In this document: piece by piece, positions 7,895-16,117 of the stretch | Position numbering within the stretch: the first letter of the stretch is position 1 | Layout: every line of letters starts with the position of its first letter | Source: Rhodospirillales bacterium URHD0017 | GTDB taxonomy: Bacteria > Pseudomonadota > Alphaproteobacteria > Reyranellales > Reyranellaceae | Reading direction: 5' to 3' | Length of the DNA: 64,000 bases | Assembly: GCA_900110395.1 (NCBI GenBank) | Contig: FODP01000008.1 | Location: 248,001-312,000 of the forward strand | The notes under the pieces: model-generated | What the model was told of the DNA's origin: nothing | Database searches by the model: none | Seen by the model: only the letters and a program-made list of their open reading frames with translations | Made by a program: the position numbers and the translations under genes

Positions 7895-9228
7895 AGCACC
7901 TGCCGCTGTTCTTCGATCTTTCAGGCCGCAGGGTCGTGGTGGTGGGCGAGGGGCCCGCGGCCGACCGTCGCGCCGCCTTGGCGCGCTCGGCCGGCGCCCT
8001 TGTACGCCAGCTTGAAGACGTCCGGGTCGATGACCTGCGCGGCGCGGCCGTCGTCTTCGTTGCCACCGGCGATCTCGAGCACGACACGGTCGCCCAACGG
8101 GTCGCCAAATCACTGGGCGTGCCGGTGAACGTGGCTGACCGGCCGGCGCTCTGCGATTTCATCCTGCCGGCGATCGTCGATCGTGACGACGTCGTGGTGG
8201 CGATCTCGACCGGTGGCGCCTCGCCGACGCTCGCCGCCACCCTGCGTGGCCGCATCGAGTCGGTGCTGCCCGAGCGCATCGGCAACCTGGCCAAGTTGGC
8301 CGCGACCTTCCGCGCCCAGGTCAATGCGCTCATCGTCGATCCCGCCCGCCGCCGCACCTTCTGGCGCCGGCTGGTCGAGGGACCGGCGGCGCGCCTGGTC
8401 CTGGCCGGCGACGATGCCGGCGCGCGGCGCACCGCGCTCGGCGAGCTGGATGATGCCCGCCGCCGGCTGGCGCCCGTGGGTATCGCCCACATCGTCGGCG
8501 CCGGCCCCGGCGATCCCGATCTTCTGACACTCAAGGCCGCGCAGCTGCTGCGCGAGGCCGACGCCATCCTGCACGACGATCTCGTGCCGCCGGCGGTGCT
8601 GGCACGCGCGCGTCGCGACGCCGAGCTGGTGTCCGTTGGCAAGCGCAAGGGTCACGCCCGCTGGACGCAGGACGACATCAACGCCGAGCTGGTCCGTCGC
8701 GTACGCGCCGGCCAGACGGTGGTTCGCCTGAAGGCGGGCGATCCTTTCGTCTTCGGCCGCGGCGGCGAGGAGCTCGAGGCATTGCGCGCGGCGGGCCTGC
8801 CCGTCGCGATCGTGCCCGGCGTCACCGCGGCGCTGGGCTGCGCGGCGTCGGTCGGCATTCCGCTGACCCATCGCAAGCTCGCCTCGGCCGTCACCTTCGT
8901 CTCGGGCCACAGCGCCGAGGGCAGCCGCGAGGCCACATGGCCGGCGCTTGCCGCGCAGGGCCACACGCTCGCCATCTACATGGGCGCCACGGAGGCCGCC
9001 TCCGTACGCGATCGCCTGCTGGGCGCCGGTGCCGATCCCACCACCCCGGTTGCCATCGTCGAGAACGGCACGCGGCCCGATGAACGGGTCTCGACCGGCC
9101 GTCTCTCCGACCTGGCGCGGCTCGCCGCCCGCCATTCCCGTGGCGACGCCGGCCCCAGCCTCATCATCGTCGGCGAGGTGGCCGCCCTGGCCGCAGCCGA
9201 ACTACAGCCTTTGGCAAAGGTGTCCTGA
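7891..9228 (+). CDS. cysG: Siroheme synthase CysG
   Basis: A 445-aa bifunctional enzyme. An N-terminal precorrin-2 dehydrogenase / ferrochelatase module (about 1-200) is followed by a uroporphyrinogen-III C-methyltransferase (about 200-445). The transferase motifs VGAGPGDPDLLTLKA and KAGDPFVFGRGGEE are intact. STGGASPTLAATLR marks the dehydrogenase half. The NAD-binding loop reads VVGEGPAADRRA, where the usual form is GGGxVA, a deviation worth noting. GTG was chosen as start because LPLFFDLSGRR is the family N-terminus and the codon overlaps the small upstream ORF (GTGA). It makes siroheme for the reductase two genes downstream and overlaps the next gene by one base. Confidence 0.95.
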   Translation: MKHLPLFFDLSGRRVVVVGEGPAADRRAALARSAGALVRQLEDVRVDDLRGAAVVFVATGDLEHDTVAQRVAKSLGVPVNVADRPALCDFILPAIVDRDDVVVAISTGGASPTLAATLRGRIESVLPERIGNLAKLAATFRAQVNALIVDPARRRTFWRRLVEGPAARLVLAGDDAGARRTALGELDDARRRLAPVGIAHIVGAGPGDPDLLTLKAAQLLREADAILHDDLVPPAVLARARRDAELVSVGKRKGHARWTQDDINAELVRRVRAGQTVVRLKAGDPFVFGRGGEELEALRAAGLPVAIVPGVTAALGCAASVGIPLTHRKLASAVTFVSGHSAEGSREATWPALAAQGHTLAIYMGATEAASVRDRLLGAGADPTTPVAIVENGTRPDERVSTGRLSDLARLAARHSRGDAGPSLIIVGEVAALAAAELQPLAKVS

Positions 9229-9542
9229 TGGCCAAGAACCTGAGCGGCGACCTCTCGGTCGCCTCCGCCAACCGCCTGGTCGACGGCGTCGTGGTCTTCC
9301 TCGATGACGCCGGCCAGTGGACGACGCGCTTCGAGCGCGCCGCGGTGGCACGCGACAAGCGCGGCGGCGAGATCCTGCTCGAGCGCGCCCGTGCCGAAGC
9401 CTTCGGCGTGATCGATCCCTTCCTGGTGGCGGTGAGCGAGGACGACGACGGCCGCATCGAGCCGATAAGCCTGCGCGAGAAGATCCGCGCCTCGGGGCTC
9501 ACTTTCGACGCCATCGCCGCCGAAGCGGTGCGTTATGCCTGA
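9228..9542 (+). CDS. DUF2849 domain protein
   Basis: A 104-aa protein matching DUF2849 in length, in the short VSEDDDGRIEPISLREKIRASG segment and in location. This family sits between cysG and the sulfite/nitrite reductase gene in many alphaproteobacteria. It overlaps cysG by one base and the reductase gene by 8 bases, so it is translated from the same message. The function is unknown; a helper role in siroheme insertion or reductase maturation is inference from position only. Confidence 0.88.
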   Translation: MAKNLSGDLSVASANRLVDGVVVFLDDAGQWTTRFERAAVARDKRGGEILLERARAEAFGVIDPFLVAVSEDDDGRIEPISLREKIRASGLTFDAIAAEAVRYA

Positions 9543-11208
9543 TACCCATTTCTATCGTTACGACGACTACGACCGCACGCTGGTCGGCGAGCGCGTCGAA
9601 CAGTTCCGCGACCAGGTGCGCCGGCGCATCGCGGGCGAGCTCACCGAGGAGCAGTTCAAGCCGCTGCGGCTGACCAACGGGCTCTACCTGCAGCTCCACG
9701 CCTATATGCTGCGCATCGCCATTCCCTACGGCACGCTGTCGTCGCGCCAGCTGCGCAAGCTCGCCGACATCGCGCGCAAGTACGACCGCGGCTACGGCCA
9801 TTTCACGACCCGCCAGAACCTGCAGCTCAACTGGATCAAGCTCGAGGACGCGCCCGACGCGTTGGCCGCCCTGGCCGAAGTCGACATGCATGCCATGCAG
9901 ACCTCGGGCAACTGCATCCGCAACGTCACCGCCGACCACTACGCCGGCGCGGCCATCGACGAGATCGAGGATCCGCGCATCTGGTGCGAGATCGTGCGCC
10001 AGTGGTCGACGCTGCATCCCGAGTTCAGCTTCCTGCCCCGGAAGTTCAAGATCGCGATCACCGGTTCGCCGAATGACCGCGCCGCCGTGCGCGTGCACGA
10101 TATCGGCCTGCGCCTGTGGGCGAACGAGGCCGGCGACGTCGGCTTCGAGGTGATCGTGGGCGGTGGCCTCGGGCGCACGCCGATGATCGGCAAGACGCTG
10201 CGCGAGTTCCTGCCGCGCGACGAGCTTCTGGCCTATCTCGAGGCGACGCTGCGCGTTTACAACCGTTACGGCCGGCGCGACAACCTCTACAAGGCGCGCA
10301 TCAAGATTCTCGTGCACGAGATTGGCGCCGAGAAGATGCGCGAAGAGGTCGAGGCCGAGTACGCCGCGATCAAGGATGGCGCGCTGAAGCTTCCGGTCGA
10401 GACCATTGAGGCGATCGCGCGCCAGTTCGCGCCGCCAGCCCTGCCGCATCGGGCGGCCGTCGTGGCGGAGGTCGAGGGGCTGAAGCTGGAAGACCGCGAC
10501 TTCGCGCTGTGGCTGAAGTCCAACGTCGCGCCGCATCGGATGGCGGGCTACCGCATCGTCACGGCGTCGCTGAAACCGGCCGGCGCGCCGCCGGGCGATG
10601 CCAGTGCCGTGCAGATGGAAGGCGTGGCCGACATCGCCGATGCCTATAGCCAGGGCGAGATCCGCGTCAGCCACGAGCAGAACCTTGTCCTGCCGCATGT
10701 CGCGGTCGAGGATCTGCCCGCAGTGTGGCGTGCGCTCGGCCGGCTGGGCTTTGCCGAGGCCAATGTCGGCAAGATCACCGACATCATCGCCTGCCCGGGC
10801 CTCGACTATTGCGCGCTCGCCAATGCGCGCTCGATCCCGGTGGCGCAGCGCATTTCCAACCACTTCGCCGGGCTCGCGCGTCAGCACGACATCGGCGACC
10901 TGAAGATCAAGATCTCGGGCTGCATCAATGCCTGCGGCCATCATCACGTCGGCCACATCGGCATCCTCGGCGTCGACAAGAACGGAGTCGAGCTCTACCA
11001 GCTGAGCCTGGGCGGCGACGTCGACTTCGGCAAGACGGCGATCGGCGCGATCCTCGGTCCGGCCGTGACCGCCGACAAGGTGGTCGAGGCGGTCGACGCC
11101 ATGGTGCACACCTATCTCGACAATCGCGGCGACGGCGAGCGCTTCGTCGACACCTATCGGCGCATCGGCGCCCAACCGTTCAAGGAGCGAGTCTATGCCG
11201 CTGTTTAG
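9535..11208 (+). CDS. Nitrite/sulfite reductase, siroheme [4Fe-4S] hemoprotein
   Basis: A 557-aa enzyme with the duplicated ferredoxin-like plus siroheme-binding domains of assimilatory sulfite and nitrite reductases. The cluster and siroheme cysteines are visible as CPGLDYC (Cys420, Cys426) and CINAC (Cys463, Cys467), followed by GHHHVGHIGILG. It catalyses six-electron reduction of sulfite to sulfide or nitrite to ammonia. The family does not discriminate well on sequence alone. The DUF2849/DUF934 neighbours are more usual for sulfite reduction. It overlaps both neighbouring genes, indicating one operon. Confidence 0.95.
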   Translation: MPDTHFYRYDDYDRTLVGERVEQFRDQVRRRIAGELTEEQFKPLRLTNGLYLQLHAYMLRIAIPYGTLSSRQLRKLADIARKYDRGYGHFTTRQNLQLNWIKLEDAPDALAALAEVDMHAMQTSGNCIRNVTADHYAGAAIDEIEDPRIWCEIVRQWSTLHPEFSFLPRKFKIAITGSPNDRAAVRVHDIGLRLWANEAGDVGFEVIVGGGLGRTPMIGKTLREFLPRDELLAYLEATLRVYNRYGRRDNLYKARIKILVHEIGAEKMREEVEAEYAAIKDGALKLPVETIEAIARQFAPPALPHRAAVVAEVEGLKLEDRDFALWLKSNVAPHRMAGYRIVTASLKPAGAPPGDASAVQMEGVADIADAYSQGEIRVSHEQNLVLPHVAVEDLPAVWRALGRLGFAEANVGKITDIIACPGLDYCALANARSIPVAQRISNHFAGLARQHDIGDLKIKISGCINACGHHHVGHIGILGVDKNGVELYQLSLGGDVDFGKTAIGAILGPAVTADKVVEAVDAMVHTYLDNRGDGERFVDTYRRIGAQPFKERVYAAV

Positions 11209-11641
11209 CGAGACGGTGAGCGCCACCATCCTCGAGCCATTGCCGTTCGTCGAATGGCAGCAGCGGCCGGCCTGGCCCGCCGTGTCGCTCGCCAACACCG
11301 ATCCGGTCGAGGACCTGGCGCCGCATGTCGGACGGCTGCGCCTGATCGTTCTCAACTTCCCCAAGTTCAGCGACGGCCGGGCCTATAGCCAGGCCCGCTT
11401 GCTGCGAGGCCGGCTGGGCTATACCGGCGAGCTCAGGGCCACCGGCGGCGTGCTGCAGGACCAGCTGCCGTTCATGCTGCGCTGCGGCTTCGACTCCTTC
11501 GAGAGCGACCAGAAGGGTTTCGAAGAGGCTCTGGCCAAGGCCCGCACGCTTTTCAGCGTGGTTTACCAGCCTGCCGAGGACGACCGGGCAACCGCTTCGC
11601 TCCTGCGACTGAGCAGGCGCAATGTGCATCCGGCGGTCTAG
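11195..11641 (+). CDS. DUF934 domain protein
   Basis: A 148-aa DUF934 protein. The stretch LIVLNFPKFSDGRAYSQARLLRGRLGYTGELRATG is the conserved core of the family. It is coupled to the reductase gene by a 14-base overlap and has an AAGGAG ribosome-binding site. DUF934 genes regularly accompany cysI-type reductases. The biochemical role is not established; electron transfer to or assembly of the reductase is an inference. Note that no cysH (PAPS/APS reductase) gene follows, although it often does in related operons. Confidence 0.9.
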   Translation: MPLFSETVSATILEPLPFVEWQQRPAWPAVSLANTDPVEDLAPHVGRLRLIVLNFPKFSDGRAYSQARLLRGRLGYTGELRATGGVLQDQLPFMLRCGFDSFESDQKGFEEALAKARTLFSVVYQPAEDDRATASLLRLSRRNVHPAV

Positions 11642-11695
11642 TTTCTAACAAATTTTAGGTTTACCCTTCTTCCAAAGCACGACATGGAGGAACGG

Positions 11696-12667
11696 GTGGC
11701 CAACGGGCATCAAGTCGACACTCACAACACGGCGCACTTTCTCCACGATTACGCCACTGAGCAGGCCGACCTGCGCCGGCTCTACGAGCAGGCCAAGATC
11801 GACCAATGGAACGCCGCCACCGACATCGACTGGTCGGTGCCGCTCGAGGGCGACGGCGGTCTGATCTCCGACGACCTCGTCGACATCCATGGCACGCGCT
11901 TCTGGGACGCCATGTCCGAGGCCGACCGGGTCGAGCTGAACCGCCGCGTCACGCGCTGGCGGCTGTCCACCCTGGTGGCCGGCGAGCATGGCGCCATGCT
12001 GCTGTGCAGCCAGCTCGTCGAGAACGTGCAGGGCCAGGACGCCAAGCTCTTTCAGGCCACCCAGGTGGTCGACGAGGCGCGGCACAACGAAGTGCTGCAG
12101 CGCTATCTCGAGCTTAGGCTGAACGGAGAAAGCTATGGGCTCGGCGGCAACGTCAAGGAGATCTTCGACACGCTGCTCGGCACGTCGTCATGGCACCTGA
12201 AGACGATCGGCCTGCAGCTTGTCGCCGAGACCTTCGCGGTGTCGCTGTTCCGCATGCTGGCGGAATCGTCCAAGGATGCGGTGCTGCGCCAGGTCTGCCG
12301 GCGCATCCTGCAGGATGAGGCGCGCCACATGGGCTTCGCCATGCTGTCGCTGCCCGAGATCGTCGGCCAGGCGAGCGAGGCCGAGCGTCGCGAGATGGAG
12401 GATTTCGCCGTGTGGGCGCTCAGCCGCACGCTGGGCGGCATCTTCCCGGTCGGCGCCTACCAGGAGATGGGCTTCGGCAAGGCCGAGGTCGACGAGATCA
12501 AGCAGTTCCGGCGCGAGCGCGCGGCCGGCGGCGACGAGACGGCCTTCCGCAAGTACTTCCGCCGCGACCTGCATGACGGCTTGGTCCGCAACCTGCGCAA
12601 GGTCGGGCTGCTCACCGAGCGCATCACACCCAGCCTGCAGTCGTTCGGCATCAAGCTCGCGGCGTAG
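11696..12667 (+). CDS. Ferritin-like diiron domain protein
   Basis: A 323-aa all-helical protein of the ferritin / ribonucleotide-reductase R2-like superfamily. Carboxylate and histidine ligands of a dinuclear metal site are apparent in GEHGAML, VVDEARHNE, VAETFAVS and LQDEARHMGF, giving two ExxH motifs. The start was set at GTG 11696, 5 bases after TGGAGG; an in-frame ATG 12 bases upstream would include that site and has none of its own. It follows the sulfite-reduction genes by 54 bases and could share their transcript. The substrate is unknown; an oxygenase or desaturase-like role is possible. Confidence 0.85.
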   Translation: MANGHQVDTHNTAHFLHDYATEQADLRRLYEQAKIDQWNAATDIDWSVPLEGDGGLISDDLVDIHGTRFWDAMSEADRVELNRRVTRWRLSTLVAGEHGAMLLCSQLVENVQGQDAKLFQATQVVDEARHNEVLQRYLELRLNGESYGLGGNVKEIFDTLLGTSSWHLKTIGLQLVAETFAVSLFRMLAESSKDAVLRQVCRRILQDEARHMGFAMLSLPEIVGQASEAERREMEDFAVWALSRTLGGIFPVGAYQEMGFGKAEVDEIKQFRRERAAGGDETAFRKYFRRDLHDGLVRNLRKVGLLTERITPSLQSFGIKLAA

Positions 12668-12669
12668 GC

Positions 12670-12704
12670 GCTGGGCGCGCGCCACTGGCGTGGCGCGCCC
12701 CAGC
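12670..12704. terminator. Strong hairpin between convergent genes
   Basis: A GC-rich inverted repeat (GCTGGG-CGCGCGCCAC, loop TGGC, GTGGCGCGCCCCAGC) with one bulge fills the gap between the ends of the ferritin-like and DUF4168 genes. There is no T-tract on either strand, so it may act as an mRNA 3' stabiliser or a weak bidirectional terminator. Confidence 0.55.
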
Positions 12705-12711
12705 TCCGAGC

Positions 12712-13092
12712 TTACTTCAACCGCTGAAGCAGCTTGTTGCGCACGACGGGGTCGGCCTGCGCGACCTCGATGATGTTCGTGTATTCTTCCACCGACAGGC
12801 CCTGGTCCTTGACGGCCTTGGCCATGGCGTCGCTGGCTTCGTCGGCCAGCTTGGCCTTCTGATCGGCCGGCGCCTTGACCAGCTTCTGCTCGTAGCTGTC
12901 CCTGATGGTTGACACGTTCTTCACCGCCTTGGCCGCGGCGTCGAGCTTCTGCTCGGAAATGTCCGCCGCCGGCCCCGGTCGGTCGGGCTTCGTTATGGGC
13001 GGCGGCGTCTGCGTCTGGGCATGGATGGCGGGCGCGAGGAAGAGGCCGGTCGCGGCGAGAGTCATGGCGCAAAAGCCGATGGTCGATTTCAT
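12712..13092 (-). CDS. DUF4168-type exported protein
   Basis: A 126-aa protein with a signal peptide (hydrophobic residues 6-20, cleavage near AIHAQT), so periplasmic. The mature part starts with a Pro-rich segment, then helical sequence with the DUF4168-like ending GLSVEEYTNIIEVAQADP, where repeated short helices finish in NKLLQRLK. It lies 21 bases downstream of the 102-aa gene on the same strand with a GAAAGG ribosome-binding site, so the two form an operon. The function of this family is unknown. Confidence 0.8.
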   Translation of the reverse strand: MKSTIGFCAMTLAATGLFLAPAIHAQTQTPPPITKPDRPGPAADISEQKLDAAAKAVKNVSTIRDSYEQKLVKAPADQKAKLADEASDAMAKAVKDQGLSVEEYTNIIEVAQADPVVRNKLLQRLK

Positions 13093-13113
13093 GTTGGCTT
13101 TCCTTTCTGATGA

Positions 13114-13422
13114 TCAGTGGCGGCTGTCGGCTTCGAGATCGACCACCGTTTCGGTCGGCTCGGGCTGATGTGGCTGAAGGCTTTCCGCGCGCGAATCTGT
13201 CCAGCTTGCAAGATTGACCACGACGCCCAGCCGGCCGTCGTTTCCGGCCGCGACAGGCTCCACGATGTTGAGGCCGCGGCTGTCGAGGAAGTAGGTGTGA
13301 TCGCCGAACAGACGTTCGAGCTGAGACATCATTGGATGCCCCGCTGGAATGGCCTCGGCATTCAGTTCCGCGGTATTCAACGTGTGCAGGGTCTGCTGGA
13401 TTTGTGCGGAATTCATCTTCAT
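13114..13422 (-). CDS. Conserved hypothetical protein, 102 aa
   Basis: I do not recognise this protein. It starts MKMNSAQIQQTLHTLNTAEL and is acidic toward the C-terminus, with no signal peptide, membrane segment or cysteine. The middle LFGDHTYFLDSRGLNIVEP could be a small beta-rich domain. The start at 13422 has a textbook GAGGAG site 6 bases upstream, which excludes the longer open frame reaching 13530. It is the first gene of a two-gene operon with the DUF4168 protein and has a plausible promoter upstream. Confidence 0.7.
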   Translation of the reverse strand: MKMNSAQIQQTLHTLNTAELNAEAIPAGHPMMSQLERLFGDHTYFLDSRGLNIVEPVAAGNDGRLGVVVNLASWTDSRAESLQPHQPEPTETVVDLEADSRH

Positions 13423-13774
13423 CGCACACTCCTCTGGTTGGAGGTTACGTTCAGGCAGAGGTGTTGGTCGTTCTTGCGCCTCCCACGCGAGAGTGGTCGA
13501 TGGCCGACGATGATCGCGGTCGTGCGGCACGGCGCTGATCTCTATCTAAGGCGGTAGCTTCATCCGTCAACCCGCTGGCGGGGATTACGGCGCGTCACGT
13601 GTGGCGATCGTGTGATCAAGACACGATGCGTGTCAGAAACATGCAATTTCACCGGTCCGTTGCACGACCATACTGAGCGCGACATGGCGAAAGTGCTGCC
13701 GCCCGCCATCGTCAGCGTCGGTGATTGGATGCCGCGGATCACGCTGCCACTGACGAGCGGTCCATCGCGGCGTA
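13423..13774. other. Non-coding gap with promoter and a gene remnant
   Basis: This 352-base gap holds the promoter of the 102-aa gene (13543-13570, minus strand) and a short plus-strand frame at 13684-13782 resembling the N-terminus of a redoxin. A 60-codon minus-strand open frame at 13560-13742 has no ribosome-binding site or recognisable content and was not annotated. Nothing else is apparent. Confidence 0.5.
13543..13570 (-). promoter_or_regulatory. Sigma-70-like promoter for the 102-aa / DUF4168 operon
   Basis: On the minus strand TTGACG is followed after 16 bases by TAGATA. The -35 matches the consensus at five of six positions; the -10 is weaker. Transcription would start near 13536, leaving a leader of about 110 bases before the ATG at 13422. 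Confidence 0.45.
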
Positions 13775-13782
13775 CTAGCTGA
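13684..13782 (+). pseudogene. Possible remnant of a redoxin gene 5' end
   Basis: A 32-codon frame beginning MAKVLPPAIVSVGDWMPRIT and continuing LPLTSG. The VGD-x-x-P-x-x-x-L-P-L-x-x-G arrangement resembles the opening strand of AhpC/TSA redoxins. The frame then runs into unrelated sequence and stops inside the 3' end of the convergent LLM gene. It is most simply a truncated leftover of a lost gene; chance similarity is possible. Confidence 0.3.
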
Positions 13783-14716
13783 CCAGGGGGATCACGTCCG
13801 CCGCGAAGCGCTGCAGGCCCGCGATGCTGGCGTCGATCGAGTTGCCGCGGAAATCGAAGATCAGCTCGTGCACACCGATGGCGGCAAACGAGCGGATGTC
13901 ACCCGCGATCTCGTCGGCGGTGCCGGAGAAGCTGCGGCGAGTGCCATCGCGGTCCGGCACGCTGGTGTCGTAGAGCGGCGCCTTGTAGGAGATGGCGAGC
14001 TTGGAGAAGTCGCGCCCCACGGCCTCGGTCATCTGCTTCAAGGTCTGCAGGTGCGCCTTCATCTCCTGCGGCGGCAATGGCGAGGCGGCGATGGCGCCGA
14101 CCGGGTGCCAGCCGTCGCCGTGCCGCGCCGTACGCCGCAAGGCGGCCTTCGAATGGCCGCCGACCCAGATCGGCGGATGCGGTTTCTGCAGGGGAAACGG
14201 CTCACAGCGAATGTCGCTGTACTTGTAGAACTTGCCGTCGAAGCTCGCGGGCGAGCGGCTCCACAGCTGCTTGAAGATCGCGATCCATTCGTCGGTCACC
14301 GCCCCGCGTCGCTCGAAGTCGGGACTGTCCAGTGCTTCAAACTCCTCCTTCAGCCAGCCGACGCCGACGCCCAGTGTGACGCGCCCGCCCGACAGCACGT
14401 CGAGCGAGGCCACCATCTTCGCCGTCAGCACCGGGTTGCGATAGGGCAGCACCAGGACGGAGGTGACGAGCCGCAGCTTCTCGGTGGCGCCCGCCACCAC
14501 GCCGAGGATGGAAAAGGTCTCCAGCGCATCACCCGTGCCGGGATGCTTGCCGTCGAGCGTGTAGGGATAGGGCGATTCGCTTTCCACCGGGAAGACGATG
14601 TGATCGGCGATCATCGCCGAATGCAGCCCAAGACGTTCGCCTTCGCGCGCCAGCCGGAGGATGTCGGCGCGTGTGGCGGTGGGGCCGCGAGTGGGGAGAT
14701 AGAAGCCATAACGCAT
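13775..14716 (-). CDS. LLM-class (luciferase-like) F420/FMN-dependent oxidoreductase
   Basis: A 313-aa TIM-barrel oxidoreductase of the bacterial luciferase-like superfamily. MRYGFYLPTRGPTATRADI is the family N-terminus, and VTLGVGVGWLKEEFEAL and PPIWVGGHSKAALRRTA are hallmark segments of the TIGR03619-type F420-dependent group. Whether the cofactor is F420 or FMN cannot be told here. The start at MRYGFY was preferred over a GTG/ATG 48 bases upstream that would overlap the neighbour. It is 13 bases downstream of the DUF4239 gene on the same strand, probably a two-gene transcript. Confidence 0.9.
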   Translation of the reverse strand: MRYGFYLPTRGPTATRADILRLAREGERLGLHSAMIADHIVFPVESESPYPYTLDGKHPGTGDALETFSILGVVAGATEKLRLVTSVLVLPYRNPVLTAKMVASLDVLSGGRVTLGVGVGWLKEEFEALDSPDFERRGAVTDEWIAIFKQLWSRSPASFDGKFYKYSDIRCEPFPLQKPHPPIWVGGHSKAALRRTARHGDGWHPVGAIAASPLPPQEMKAHLQTLKQMTEAVGRDFSKLAISYKAPLYDTSVPDRDGTRRSFSGTADEIAGDIRSFAAIGVHELIFDFRGNSIDASIAGLQRFAADVIPLVS

Positions 14717-14729
14717 GAGGGTCACCTGG

Positions 14730-15506
14730 CTAGAAGGACTGGGCGAGCGATCGCATGAGAGCATGCGCGCCGCGGCTGGATATCTGCAGTGGGCCGTGGA
14801 ACGGGCTGTTCAGCTCGATGACCAGGAACGTTGCCCCCGCGATGGCGAGCGCCGGCAGGACCAGCACGGCGAAGAGGGTGGCGTTGGGCGGTGCATAGAG
14901 GCCGAAACCGCCGAAGATCGCGATGGCAGAGAGGAAGATCAGGACGAAGATCGGCAGCAAGGGCGCGGTTGACGTCTCCTGGCTGACCACCAGCCAGCGC
15001 AGCCTTGCGAGATCGGTACTGACCTGCAATGCCTGGGCCCGGAACCAGCGTTGGACCTCGTTGGTGGGCTGCAGCTCCACGAGTTGGCGCTGGCCGTCGA
15101 TGAAACGGTTGGGCCCGCCCTCCGACGGCGGCCCCGACGGTCCGAAATCCTCGCCGGGCCAGCGCTCCTCGAAGGTGCGGGCGGCGACATGGCGCAGGTG
15201 GGCGCGAATCTCCCGCGTCTCGGGTCCATAGGCGCCCAGGTACTGATCAAGATGGTCGATGTAGGCCATGATCTTCTTGTACTCGCCCTCGATCATGGCG
15301 TGATGGCTGTGGGCCGAGGAGATCAGCAGGCCGAGCGTCAACGCGACCACCGTCGCCATCAAGCCCATGGCGAGCTTGATGACGTCGATGACGTCACGGT
15401 GAAGATGGTGCTCCGGCAGTCGACGGCGCATCGCGCTGCCGATGGCGAACCCCAGCAACGGGCAAAGGAAGGCAAGCGTAAACAAAACGACGGAGAGCAC
15501 GGCCAC
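14730..15506 (-). CDS. DUF4239 / bestrophin-like membrane protein
   Basis: A 258-aa inner-membrane protein. Two hydrophobic segments near the N-terminus (about 3-25 and 45-65) and two near the C-terminus (about 183-203 and 208-232) flank a long soluble helical region. This matches the DUF4239 (bestrophin-like domain) family layout, including LAMGLMATVVALTLGLLISS. The family is suspected to form anion channels by distant relation to bestrophins, but function is unproven. It is co-directional with the LLM oxidoreductase gene. Confidence 0.78.
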   Translation of the reverse strand: MAVLSVVLFTLAFLCPLLGFAIGSAMRRRLPEHHLHRDVIDVIKLAMGLMATVVALTLGLLISSAHSHHAMIEGEYKKIMAYIDHLDQYLGAYGPETREIRAHLRHVAARTFEERWPGEDFGPSGPPSEGGPNRFIDGQRQLVELQPTNEVQRWFRAQALQVSTDLARLRWLVVSQETSTAPLLPIFVLIFLSAIAIFGGFGLYAPPNATLFAVLVLPALAIAGATFLVIELNSPFHGPLQISSRGAHALMRSLAQSF

Positions 15507-15580
15507 CGCTTATCGTCATCCGGCGGGAGCGTCATTCTCTCCCGATTGCGACCATAGGGGGTTTTGTCGCGGAAGTCGTG

Positions 15581-16117
15581 TCAGGAAAGCTTCGCAGCCA
15601 GAGCACCTTCATGCTCGAGCAGCCACTTCTTGCGCGGCAGGCCGCCGCCGTAGCCGGTCAGCGTGCCGTTCGAGCCGATCACGCGATGGCAGGGCACGAC
15701 GATGCTGATCGGGTTCTGGCCGTTGGCGAGGCCCGCAGCGCGCACCGCCTTCGGCTTGCCGATGCGCCGTGCCAGCTCGGCATAGCTGATGGTCTTGCCG
15801 CTCTTGATCTTGCGCAGGGCCCGCCAGACGCTGCGCTGGAACGGCGTGCCGGCGCTCTCGTCGACCGGCAGCCGATCGATCACGCCGATGTCGCCCTTGA
15901 AGTAGGCGCGCATGGCACTCGTCAGGCCACCCGGATCGCGCCCCGGCTGCAGCGTATAGCCACCTTTTCCGTAGTAGCGGTCGAGCAGCTGGCGCATGCG
16001 CGCCTCGTGATCGGTCCAGTCGATGGTGCGCAGCTTGCCGGCTTGGTCGGCCACGATCAGCAGCTCGCCGATCGGGGTCTGCAGCCGGTCGACCAGCAGG
16101 GTGAGGGGATCAGCCAT
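15581..16117 (-). CDS. ogt: Methylated-DNA--[protein]-cysteine S-methyltransferase
   Basis: A 178-aa O6-alkylguanine-DNA alkyltransferase that transfers the alkyl group to its own cysteine in a suicide repair reaction. The acceptor Cys143 lies in the signature VVPCHRVIGSNG, and GLANGQNPI and the C-terminal TGYGGGLPRKKWLLEHE complete the domain. The N-terminal ribonuclease-H-like half is present, so the length is normal. It overlaps the upstream ada-like gene by 8 bases, so it is co-translated with that regulator. Expression is therefore probably part of the adaptive response to alkylation. Confidence 0.95.
   Translation of the reverse strand: MADPLTLLVDRLQTPIGELLIVADQAGKLRTIDWTDHEARMRQLLDRYYGKGGYTLQPGRDPGGLTSAMRAYFKGDIGVIDRLPVDESAGTPFQRSVWRALRKIKSGKTISYAELARRIGKPKAVRAAGLANGQNPISIVVPCHRVIGSNGTLTGYGGGLPRKKWLLEHEGALAAKLS

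Noticed and set aside
9499..11364. A 621-codon minus-strand open frame
   Set aside because: It is the antisense of the sulfite/nitrite reductase, whose cysteine motifs and overlaps are clear.
13560..13742. A 60-codon minus-strand open frame
   Set aside because: No ribosome-binding site, unusual composition and overlap with the promoter of the 102-aa gene.
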